Source: Helianthus annuus (Eukaryota > Streptophyta > Magnoliopsida > Asterales > Asteraceae). From it: a DNA stretch of 64,000 nucleotides. Below, piece after piece: positions 1 through 11,563 of this stretch; position 1 is the first letter of the stretch, and each line of letters starts with the position of its first letter. The notes under the pieces are model-generated. The model saw only the letters and a list, made by a program, of their open reading frames with translations. It was not told the DNA's origin and did no database searches. The translations under genes and the position numbers were made by a program. The stretch is from positions 90,334,385 through 90,398,384 of the forward strand of contig NC_035438.2 in assembly GCF_002127325.2 (NCBI RefSeq). The letters are read 5' to 3'.

Positions 1-1
1 T

Positions 2-3000
2 ACCATCCAGGATATTACTCGTCTAGCTCATCGTCTTACAGACCAGGCAGTGGAACAGAACAGGCTGCCTAAGCGTATCAGTACTACTACTACCGCTACC
101 ACTACTGCTACTCCCAGTGACAACAAGCGGAAATGGGCTGGAACCTCCAGTAAGGGTTCGACTTCGGTTCAGTCTCCCAGGCTCAGCAGCAAAAGATAGA
201 TGACTACCAGAGCCCCAGTCAGCAGTCTTCTGGTAGTCACGGGCAGGGTGGATATCGAGGAAATCACCCAAGGTGCAACAGATGCAATAGGCACCACAGT
301 GGTCAGTGCAACAAGGGTCATTGTTAGAGGTGTCTCAAGATGGGTCATGAAGCCAAGGATTTCAGGAGCTTACGACCTGCAAATCAGAATCGGCAACAAC
401 AACCACCAGCTCCACAGAACCAGCAGCAGCAACAGCAGCGAGGCAACAGGGGATGCTTTCAGTGTGGCGCTGAAGGCCACTTTAAGCGAGACTGCCCCCA
501 GTTAAACCGAAACCAGAACAACAACAACAATGATCAGGGCAATGGGAACAACAACGGGGGAAACAATGATGGAAACAACGGTGCTAGGGGTCGTGTGTTC
601 ATGCTGGGTCAGGGTGATGCAAGGAATGATCCTAACGTAGTGATGGGTAAGTTCCTTCTCGATGACTTTTATGTTACTGTATTATTTGATTCGGGTGCGG
701 ATACCAGTTATGTGTCTTTAAAAGTTAGTCAAATGCTTAAACGTACACCAACTCCTTTAAACGCCAAGCATGTCATAGAGTTAGCTAATGGTAAGAGTTT
801 AGAAGCCAAGCACATAGTCAAGGGTTGTAACATCGTTTTAGCTGGTCAGGCCTTCCTCATCGATCTTATTCCTATAGTTCTGGGTAGTTTCGACATCGTC
901 ATTGGGATGGATTGGTTATCCCAACAGCAAGCAGAGATCCTATGCAAAGAAAAGATTGTTCGTATTCCCTAGGCTGGTAAAGAACCTCTCGAAGTTCAAG
1001 GCGACAAGAGTGGTGCCGTGGTGGGCATCATCTCCTTCCTAAAGGCTCAAAAGTGTTTGCGAAAGGGCCACACCGCTATTTTAGCGCTTGTTACGGACGC
1101 ATCAACGAAAGAGAAGATGTTAAAGGATATTCCAGTAGTATGCGACTTTCCTCAAGTGTTTCCTGAAGATTTACCTGGACTGCCACCTCATCGCCGGGTC
1201 GAATTCCAAATCGAGCTAGCTCCTGGAGCAGCGCCCATAGCTCGAGCACCTTATCGTCTAGCTCCATCAGAAGTAGATGAACTGTCCAAGCAATTGCAAG
1301 AACTTTTGGATAAAGGTTTTATTCGTCCTAGCTCTTCGCCCTGGTGAGCTCCAGTATTGTTTGTGAAGAAGAAAGACGGTACCTTCCGTATGTGCATTGA
1401 CTACCGCGAACTCAACAAGGTGACCATGAAGAATCGCTATCCTCTTCCGCGCATTGACGACATGTTCGACCAGTTGCAAGGGTCGAGCTTCTATTCAAAG
1501 ATTGATCTGAGGTCAGGCTACCATCAACTGAGAGTCCGGGTCGAGGACGTCTCCAAAACAGCATTCAGAACTCGCTACAACCACTACGAGTTCCTGGTTA
1601 TGCCCTTCGGACTGACAAACGCGCCTGCAGTCTTCATGGATCTTATGAATAGGGTGTGCAAGCCCTACCTGGACAATTTTGTTATTGTTTTCATCGACGA
1701 CATCCTGATCTATTCTAAGAGTCAGGAAGAGCACGAACAGCATCTACGACTTATTTTGGGACTCCTCCGAACAGAACAGTTGTATGCAAAGTTCTCAAAG
1801 TGCGACTTCTGGCTTCGTGAAGTCCACTTTCTAGGCCACCTAGTAAACAAGAATGGGATTCATGTTGATCCATCCAAGGTAGACTCGATTAAGAACTGGC
1901 TTGCACCTCGCACACCAACGGAAATTTGCCAATTCTTGGGTTTGGCAGGTTACTACAGAAGGTTTATCAAGGATTTTTTCCAAGATTGCGCAACCTCTCA
2001 CCTCACTAACACAGAAGGGCGTCACCTATCGATGGGGTGAAGCACAGGAAAAGGCGTTTCAGCACTTAAAGGATAGACTTTGTAGCGTACCTATCCTTTC
2101 ATTGCCTGAAGGCACAGACGATTTTGTGGTTTATTGTGACGCATCCATTCAAGGACTTGGATGTGTGTTGATGCAACGTGACAAGGTTATTGCTTACGCG
2201 TCACGACAACTTAAAGTTCACGAAGGGAACTACACTACGCATGACTTGGAATTGGGAGCAGTGGTTTTTGCTCTTAAGATATGGAGACATTACCTGTACG
2301 GTACCAGGTGCACCATTTATACCGATCATAGGAGTCTCGAGCATATCTTCCAACAGAAGTAATTAAACATGCGTCAACATCGATGGATCGAGCTATTAAA
2401 CGATTACGAGTGCGCAATTAAGTACCATCCGGGCAAAGCCAATGTGGTGGCCGACGCCCTCAGTCGAAAAGATACCACACCTAGGTGTGTACGAGCATTG
2501 CAACTCACTATTCAATCTAGTCTTCCTGCACAGATACGATATGTTCAGGTAGAAGCATTGAAACGAGAAAACGTCAGGGCTGAAGCCTTACGCGGCTCAA
2601 GGCAGCGGTTAGAACAAAAGGAAGATGGCGCTTACTATGTAACAGGACGTATTTGGATCCCACTTTATGGCGGGTTACGGGAACTTGTGATGGATGAAGC
2701 GCATAAGTCCCGCTACTCAGTACATCCTGGTTCAGATAAGATGTACCACGATCTCAGAACTACGTATTGGTGGCCTAGCATGAAAGCCCACATAGCAACT
2801 TACGTCAGCAAGTGTTTGACTTGTGCGAGAGTCAAGACGGAATATCAGAAACCATAAGGCCAACTCCAGCAACCAAAGATACCACAATGGAAATGGGAGG
2901 AAATTTCCATGGATTTTGTTACTGGCCTGCCTAGATCTCAACGTGGGAATGATACTATTTGGGTGATCGTGGATCGACTCACAAAGTCTGCTCACTTCTT

Positions 3001-4023
3001 GGCTATCAAGGAAACGGATAAATTCTCCACTCTAGCAGACGTTTACTTAAAGGAAGTGGTTTCGAGGCACGGGGTGCCAACCTCCATTATTTCTGATCGT
3101 GATGCACGTTTTACTTCTGAACTATGGCAAGCAATGCACAAATCTTTTGGCTCATGATTAGACATGAGCACAGCTTATCATCCTCAGACGGATGGGCAGT
3201 CTGAGCGCACTATTCAAACCCTCGAAGACATGCTTAGGGCATGTGTGATTGACTTTGGCAACAGCTGGGAAAAGCATCTGCCATTAGTAGAATTTTCGTA
3301 TGATAACAACTACCACACCAGCATTCAAGCCGCTCCATTTGAGGCATTGTACGGGCGTAAATGCCGATCACCTCTTTGTTGGGCAGAGGTTGGTGATAGT
3401 CAGATCACTGGTCCAGAACTTGTGGTAGACGCAACAGAAAGGATTTCTCAGATATGGCAACGAATGGCGGCGGCTCGTGACCGTTAGAAAAGCTACGCTG
3501 ATAAGCGCAGGAAACCACTCGAGTTCCAGGTTCGGGACCGATGCTACTCAAAGTCTCACCTTGGAAAGGTGTAGTTCGTTTTGGCAAACGAGGCAAGCTC
3601 AATCCGCGATATGTCGGACCATTTGAAATCAATGAGAAAATAGGCAGGGTGGCCTACAAACTGAACTTACCAGCAGAACTCGGTGGGGTTCACAACGTTT
3701 TCCACGTGTCGAATCTGAAGAAGTGTCTGTCAGATGAGACCCTCATAGTTCCTTTGAAGGAGCTCACTATCGACGATCAGTTGCGATTCGTCGAGGAACT
3801 AGTTGAAATCACGGACCGGGATGTTAAGGTCCTCAAGCACACCAGAATACCTCTTGTTCGAGTTCATTGGAACTCCCGTCATGGCCCAGAGTTCACCTGG
3901 GAACACGAAGACCAAATGAAACAGAAGTATCCCCAATTGTTCGCAAACAATACAACCACTATTGAGCTGAAGCTACTACGGAATTTCGGGACGAAATTCC
4001 AAACCAACGGGGGAAGGATGTGA
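2..4023 (+). pseudogene. Element A gag-pol polyprotein, multiply broken
   Basis: This is a decayed gypsy polyprotein. Visible in order: a Gag tail with an intact CCHC zinc knuckle ([14 protein letters not shown], near 452-493), a preceding knuckle whose codon is now TAG near 327, a retropepsin site (FDSGADTS, near 685), RT with the FIDDILIYS catalytic box (near 1690), RNase H (VYCDAS, near 2130), the integrase HHCC finger (near 2700-2840), the integrase core ([10 protein letters not shown] at 2909) and a chromodomain-like end (near 3790-3945). Breaks: frameshifts near 170, 1975 and 3530 and stops near 327, 970, 1345, 2360, 2855, 3157 and 3485. Compared with element B, at least three stops are C-to-T changes (CAG to TAG twice, CGA to TGA once). 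It cannot make a functional polyprotein. Confidence 0.9.
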
Positions 4024-4120
4024 CACCCCAGGAAAACCAGGAAAACCATGCAACTTAACTAGCTTCCTCAGTGAGTACGTACCAAATTTCGGGACGGAAT
4101 TTCTTTCAACTTAGGGATAA

Positions 4121-4223
4121 TGTGACAACTCGTAATCCGAACCTATCTTTGTGATTAATGTAAAGTATGTGAACGTTATGTGATTATGTGAACTTTGATA
4201 ATTAATTGAATGTTATGTTATAT
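4121..4223 (+). repeat. Element A 3' LTR, first part
   Basis: It begins TGTGACAACTCG directly after a purine-rich block and resembles the first ~100 bp of element B's LTR read on the minus strand, with many differences. It stops abruptly at 4223, where B begins in opposite orientation. Confidence 0.75.
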
Positions 4224-6439
4224 GTGACTGACCAGGATCAAGCCACCAATCATATTGAACGTGTATATAAGTAATAATAGTTATCCATCAATACGAAAGG
4301 TGTTTATCAAAAACCAACATAGTTAAGTGTAGCGGAAGCATTAAAGTGAAAACCCCATACATAAGTATTAATGTATGAAAAGTAATAAATGTTTGTTCAC
4401 GATCCAATCCCCACAACGACCTGCTCCTCCTTGTGCAAGCTCCATAAGTACCTAAGGTCCTGCAAGGCATGCAGCAGAGAGTCAACAACTAGTTGAGCGA
4501 GTTCACAGAAAGTAAGTTCAGAATTAGTAATTGTACGAGTCGTATTATGTTCGTTCATTGTTCATGTATAGTATTGGTTTCCATCGCGGGCCCTTTCGGC
4601 ATGTATGCGAAGATTTGGGTTAATACTCCCAAATATCCTAGACTATGTATATTTGTATCGCGGCCACCCTGGCATTACTTGCGAAGATTTATTCTCTATA
4701 GTTCGCAGCTTCCCCGAAGCATGTGTGCGAAGATCAGTCATAATTATCGCAGCCAACCCTTGGCGTGTGTGCGAAGATCAGTTCAAGTAGGTATACTAGT
4801 CTAGCCGTATCTTATCATTTACCATCCTCACCCTGAGGACTTATATCATTAGGTTCCATTAACTAGGTACGCACGAAATAATCATCCAATCCCATTCCCA
4901 CCCTGGGAACCCCATGCCTTGGCTGTGTGAACTCACCTTGGGTTGCTCGGCAGATACACAAAGAGGGTTTCTTGAACTAAAGGTGGTCAACCACGTCCTA
5001 ACAGGGTTACCATACGAGTCAGGTTCTGTCTTAAATAATGCACGTAGGTTTCACACAAGTAACACGTTTTCAAACACGTATAGATCATGGCAGCATTTTC
5101 CAGTTAATCAGGTGTTTAACATATTCAACATGTGCGACTAAACAATTGGGCTCACTAACAATCGGCCCAACCCCTTGTGCGATCTGCAAGGCTTGTGCGA
5201 TCCACAATGGGTTGTGCGATTGGTCACTAACCCGGCCCAACTATACTTAAGCCCAACAGAAGAGAAGTCCAAAACATAACATACTCGGCCCATATAAAAG
5301 TCTTGTGCGATCCGACTGGTCTTGTACGATCGGATGAGCCCAACCCAAATTACCATCCGGCCCAAACAGTTAAACAAGGCATATGACTTGTGCGATCAGC
5401 TCTATTACCCAGCCCATGTCTACAGCCCAATAATTAACATACGGCCCGAACACAAACGAACAAACATCTTATGCGATTCAGAGGTCTTTGTGCGACTGAG
5501 GACCTCTTGTGCGGCCAGGTCAGCTTGTGCGACTGACCTGCTTGTGCGTGTGGACATCTTGTGCGACTGACAAGACTTATGCAACTATGATGTCTTGTGC
5601 GATAGGTTTATAAATCCCGATTTTTATACTTATCGGTTACAATCAATATTTGCAAATCAATTCAATAGTTCCCATATTTGAAATCAATCAACAGTAACAG
5701 TTTCTAAACCAAAACTATTATCGATCAAACAAGGGTTTTACAGCCAATTACATAACCCTAATTCAAGCATGAACACTAATCTATCAAGAACATAAACAAT
5801 GTATCCATCATCTTATCAAATCGTGTGATATGGTCCGATTACTAGCATGCATATTAACTCAACAGTTGTGCACATCATCCATATATAAACACACATCAGA
5901 CGATTAACAAACATCCAATCTAAAATCATCATGACAAATCAATCCGAGGACCAAGCATATCAACATAATTCAATCGGCCCTAGTTTATTATTATGCAACT
6001 CTAAAACATGTGAAATCACATAACATAAACCAATCAAATAACCAAACACTAACCGGTTGATAGATGATGCAAGAACAAATCCAAACTGTGTGCCTTGGGT
6101 GACGTCGGCTTCGAGAGAGAAAGGGACGAGAGAGAGCTCGAGTTCTTGTGTGTGTATTGTGTGTTGTAAAAAGTGTGAGGTAGTTGCCCTACCCTAAATG
6201 TATACGAGTAGAGGATGGGCCGGACTCAACCATGGGCCGCCCTATGGTCTGATTACAAGCAATGCGGCCCCAAAAGGGCTTGTGCGACTTGGGTTCGGGT
6301 TTGTGTTGTGCGTTCGGATTGTGTGTCATTCAATAACATACATACATGCACATAACAATTCACAGCTCATATAACCACAACATGTTCACATACGTCATAC
6401 ATTTATTACAAAGACGGGTTCAAAATACGAGTTGTCACA
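4224..6439 (-). repeat. Element B 3' LTR, outer end truncated by 47 bp
   Basis: A near-identical copy of 11611-13826. It contains a CTTGTGCGA array at about 5174-5602. The purine-rich priming tract, AGTTGGGGATAA on the minus strand, is just inside at about 6440-6451. Small frames found here recur in the other LTR and are not genes. Confidence 0.85.
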
Positions 6440-6507
6440 TTATCCCCAACTAAAAAGAAATTTCGTCCCGAAATTTGGTATGCACTCACTGAGGAAGCTA
6501 GGTAAGT

Positions 6508-9500
6508 TCAATCGTTCACTGGTTTTTCCTGGGGTGTCACATCCTCCCCCCGTTGATCTGGAATTTCGTCCCGAAATTCCGAAGTAGTAGCTTCAGCCTC
6601 AGTAGTGGTTGCATTGGTCTCGAATAACTGAGGGTACTTTTCTGTCATCCTGTCTTCGCGTTCCCAGGTGTACTCTGGGCCACGTTTGGAGTTCCAACGT
6701 ACTCGAACAAGAGGGATTCTCTTTTTTTTGAGGACCTTCACATCCCGGTCCGTGATTTCAACTAGTTCCTCGACGAACTACAACCGCTCGTCGATGGTGA
6801 GTTCCTTAAAAGGAATGATAAGGGTCTCATCTGATAGGCACTTCTTCAGATTCGACACGTGAAAGACATTGTGAACTGCCCCGAGTTCAGCTGGTAGGTT
6901 CAATCTGTAGGCTACCTTGCCGATTTTCTCAATGATCTCGAATGGTCCGACATACCGCAGATTTAGTTTGCCCCATTTGCCAAAACGAACCACACCCTTC
7001 CAGGGTGAGACTTTGAGTAAAACCCGGTCCCCGACCTGAAATTCCAATGGCTTTCTACGCTTGTCCGCGTAGGCTTTCTGACGGTCGCGTGCTGCCGCCA
7101 TGCGTTGTCGTATTTGTGCAATCTTTTCTGTGGCATCCACTACAATCTCTGGACCCATGATCTGACTATCCCCCACCTCTGCCCAACAGAGAGGTGACCG
7201 GCATTTACGTCCGTACAATGCCTCGAATGGAGCGGCTTGTATGCTGGTGTGATAACAATTATTATATGAAAACTCCACCAAAGGGAGGTGCTTTTCCCAG
7301 CCGTTGCCGAAGTCTATAACGCATGCCCTAAGCATGTCTTCAAGTGTTTGAATCGTTCGCTCAGACTGCCCATCCGTCTGAGGATGATATGCTGTGCTCA
7401 TGTCTAATCGTGAGCCGAAAGATTTGTGCATTGCTCGCCATAGTTCTGACGTGAATCGTGCATCCCGATCCGAAATGATGGAGGTGGGCACCCCGTGCCT
7501 CGAAACAACTTCTTTAAGATAGATGTCTGCGAGAGTGGAGAACTTATCCGTTTCCTTTATAGCTAGGAAGTGTGCAGACTTGGTAAGTCGATCCACGATC
7601 ACCCATATGGTATCATTCCCACGCTGGGATCTAGGTAGGCCTGTAACGAAATCCATGGAAATTTCTTCCCATTTCCATTGTGGTATCTTGGGTTGCTGAA
7701 GTAGACCCGCTGGTTTCTGGTATTCGACCTTGACTCTCGCACAGGTCAAGCACTTGCTGACACAGGTAGCGATGTGGGCCTTCATGCTAGGCCACCAATA
7801 AGTAGTCCTGATGTCGTGGTACATCTTATCCGATCCTGGATGTACCGAATAGCGAGACTTGTGTGCTTCATCCATCACAAGTTCGCGTAGACCGCCATAA
7901 AGTGGGACCCAAATACGCCCCGTTACATAGTAGGCACCGTCTGCCTTCTGTTCTAACCGCTGTCGTGAGCCGCGTAGGGCTTCAGCCCTTACATTTTCTG
8001 GTTTCAATGCTTCTGCCTGAGCATCTCGTATCTATGCAGGAAGGCTAGACTGAATAGTAAGCTGTAGCGCTCGCACGCGTCGTGGTAAAGTGTCTTTCCG
8101 ACTGAGGGCGTCAGCCACAACATTGGCCTTGCCTGGATGGTACTTGATAGCGCATTCGTAATCGTTTAGTAATTCTACCCATCGCCGTTGACGCATGTTC
8201 AAATCCTTTTGCTTAAGGATATGCTCGAGACTCCTGTGATCGGTGTAAATCGTGCACCTGGTACCGTACAGGTAGTGTCGCCATATCTTAAGCGCGAAAA
8301 CAACAGCTCCCAGCTCTAAATCGTGCGTCGTGTAGTTCCGTTCGTGAATCTTAAGTTGGCGCGAAGCGTAAGCAATAACCCTGTCGCGCTGCATTAACAC
8401 ACATCCAAGTCCCCGAATGGATGCATCACAATAAACCACGAAGTCGTCTGTGCCCTCAGGCAGAGAGAGGATAGGTGCACTGCAAAGTCTATCATTTAAG
8501 TGCTGGAAAGCAGTCTCCTGGGGCTCTCCCCAGCGATAGGTGACACCCTTCTGTGTCAGTAGCGTAAGTGGCTGAGCAATCTTTGAGAAATCCTTGATAA
8601 ACCGTCTGTAGTAACCCGCCAAACCCAAGAATTGGCGTATTTCCGTTGGCGTACGTGGTGCAGGCCAGTTTCTGATCGAATCTACCTTGGATGGATCGAC
8701 ATGGATCCCGTCCTTGTTTACTACGTGGCCTAGAAAGTGGACTTCACGAAGCCAGAAGTCACATTTGGAAAACTTGGCGTACAATTGCTCCTTTCGAAGA
8801 AGTTCCAAAATAAGTCGCAGGTGCTGCTCGTGTTCCTCCTGACTCTTGGAGTAGATCAGAATATCGTCGATGAAGACAATGACGAACTTGTCAAGATAGG
8901 GTTTGCACACCCTGTTCATAAGATCCATAAATACGGTAGGTGCGTTCGTTAACCCGAACGGCATGACAAGAAACTCGTAGTGACCATAACGAGTTCTGAA
9001 TGCGGTTTTGGAGACGTCCTCCTCTCGGACTCTCAGCTGATGGTAACCAGACCTCAAGTCTATCTTGGAGTAATAACACGACCCTTGCAACTGGTCGAAT
9101 AAATCGTCTATGCGTGGTAGAGGATAACGGTTCTTCACCGTTACCTTGTTCAGTTCGCGGTAGTCTATGCACATCCTGAAGGTACCGTCCTTCTTTTTCA
9201 CGAAAAGTACTGGAGCTCCCCATGGCGAAGAGCTTGGACGAATGAAGCCCTTTTCCAAGAGCTCTTGTAACTGCTTTGACAGTTCTTCCAGTTCTGATGG
9301 AGCTAGACGATATGGTGCGCGAGCTATGGGTGCCGCTCCTGGAGCGAGCTCGATTTGAAATTCGACCTGACGGTGAGGCGGTAAGCCAGGTAAGTCTTCA
9401 GGAAACACCTGAGGGTAGTCGCGTACAACTGGAATATCCTCCAGTTTCTTTTCCTTCACTGATGCATCTGAAACGAGTGCCAAGATTGCGGTGTGACCCT

Positions 9501-11250
9501 TCCGCAGACACTTCTGAGCCTTCAAGAAAGAGATGATGCCAACCACAGCACCACTCTTGTCGCCTTGGACTTCGAGAGGTTCTTGACCAGAACGTGGAAT
9601 ACGAATGATCTTCTCACTGCATAAGATCTCTGCCTGATGTTGGGATAACCAATCCATCCCTATGACGATGTCGAAGCTTCCCAAAACTATGGGAATAAGG
9701 TCGATCGAGAAAGCTTGACCAGCTAAGACAATACTACAACCCCTGACTATCTGCGTGGCTTCTAAACTCTTACCATTAGCTAGTTCTACGACATGTTTGG
9801 TGTTTAGGGGTGTTGATGTACGTTTTAACAATTTACTGGCTTTCACAGAAATATAACTTGTATCCGCACCCGAATCAAATAAAACAGTAACATAAATATC
9901 GTCAAGGAGAAACTTACCCATAACCACATTGGGATCGTTCATTGCATCTCCTCGTCCTAACACGAAAGCTCGACCCCTTGCCTCGTTGCCATTGTTGTTG
10001 TTGTTTCCCCCGTTGTTGTTGTTCCCGTTGCCCTGGTTATTGTTGTTGCGATTCTGGTTCTGGTTCAGTTGAGGACAGTCGCATTTGAAATGTCCTTCAG
10101 CCCCACACTGGAAACATCCCCGGTTTCCACGCTGTGGCTGCTGCTGCTGTGGGTTCTGTGGAGCTGGTTGTTGCGGTTGCTGGTTCTGATTTGCAGGCCG
10201 TGGGCTCCTACAGTCTTTGGCCTCATGACCCATCTTGAGACATCTTTGACAACGACCCTTGTTGCACTGGCCGCTGTGATGTCTGTTGAAGTTGTGACAC
10301 TTGGGGTGAAACCCTTGATACCTTCTCTGTCTATGACCACCAGAGGATTGCTGACTAGGACTCTGGTAGTGGTCGGTCTTTTGCTGCTGAGCTTGAGATT
10401 GAACTGTTGCTGAACCATTGCTAGAATCCCCATCCCACTTTCTTTTGTTGTCACTGGGTGTAGTGGGAGTAGTGGCTGAAGTGGTAGCACTGATGCGTTT
10501 GGGCAACTTGTTTTGTTCCACCGCCTGATCTGTAAGGCGATGAGCAAGACGCTGGATGTCTTGGATATTGTCGAGGTTAGCCGATGTAACATGGCTCTGA
10601 ATTTCTGAGGCTAGACCCTTGAGGTACAACTCGATGCGTTTGATGGGAGGGTCTACCATAGTTGGACACAGGATGGCCAGTTCGTTTGACCGTTTCGTAT
10701 AGGCTTCAATCTCTGACCCCGTCATTTTCAAGTGATAGAGCTCGTTCTCCAACTTGTGGATGTCATCACGCGTGCAGTATTCCCTCTTAATGAGTTCCTT
10801 GAAGTCGTTCCAGGGTGTGGCGTTAGCAGCTGCCAACCCTAAAATCTGAACTTGGGCGTTCCACCAAGTTAGTGCTATTCCTTCTAGCGTGCCAGTGGCG
10901 TATTTCACCCTGCGAGCCTCAGGGCATTCACACATCTCGAAAACTGACTCTAGCTTCTCGAACCAGTGGAGGAGTCCCACTGCCCCCTCTGTGCCGCTGA
11001 AAGTACTTGGACGACAGTCCATGAAGTTCTTGAAAGTGCAGACAGGTTGCTGCGCGTGTTGACCTATTGTGTACGAATAGGGCAAAGTTTAAATACAAGG
11101 GCTAGTTTAGGAGTGTAGGATCTAAAGATCCTAGTGTGAGTTATGACTACAGGATATACTACCTGCTTGAGCAGCTGCAAGTGCCGCAGCAACTTGAGCT
11201 TGAACGAGAGCCTCTAGCTGGGCTTGAGTCATGTTAATTCGTCCAGACAT
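6508..11250 (-). pseudogene. Element B gag-pol polyprotein with a probable 99-bp intron and two in-frame TAG stops
   Basis: A nearly complete chromovirus polyprotein. The best start is the ATG at 11250 (MSGRINMTQAQ). A short first exon (11163-11250) ends CAG|GT, and the main frame resumes at 11063 after an AG acceptor. The uninterrupted frame upstream of 11063 has only a TTG, not an ATG. Downstream: Gag capsid-like region, two CCHC knuckles ([14 protein letters not shown] and [14 protein letters not shown]), protease (FDSGADTS), RT (FIDDILIYS), RNase H (YCDAS), integrase finger and DDE core, and a C-terminal chromodomain-like block (about 6620-6780). Only two stops interrupt it, near 8032 (between RNase H and integrase) and 6778 (before the chromodomain). 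Both are TAG where the relative has CAG. Its proteins would act in cytoplasmic particles and in the nucleus. Confidence 0.85.
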
Positions 11251-11548
11251 GATCTTCATAGTAAAAGTAACGTAAGTGAGAATGGTTCGCGAGTAGGGCG
11301 ATGACAGAAAAGTGTAAGCACGTAGGTATTCTCATGTAATAAAGTCATGTGTATCTAAACTCAATGCGAGCAAAGTTCTATATAGTTCTAACATGCAGGT
11401 AATAAACATAAACCTTATTACCTTGGATGTCGAGTCTTGCACGTGGAGCGAAGCGTCGTTGTGGATCGTTGAGAGCACTGTACTGGTTATAGTCTGGTTT
11501 TAATAAAAACGTTTTCCCATATTAAAACCAAGTTCTCTAAAACCAATG

Positions 11549-11560
11549 GCTCTGATACCA
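11549..11560 (-). other. Element B primer-binding site (tRNA-iMet type)
   Basis: Minus-strand TGGTATCAGAGC lies three bases inside the 5' LTR end. It matches the 3' end of plant initiator-methionine tRNA and fixes the element's orientation. The stretch 11251-11548 between this site and the Gag start is an untranslated leader with nothing else recognised. Confidence 0.85.
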
Positions 11561-11563
11561 ATC

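Noticed and set aside
4493..4804. 103-codon frame, repeated almost unchanged at 11880-12191
   Set aside because: Both lie inside element B's LTR copies. Their similarity reflects LTR duplication, and no domain is visible.
11064..11085. Extending element B's Gag to a start at 11085
   Set aside because: The codon there is TTG. A spliced start at 11250 explains the sequence better.
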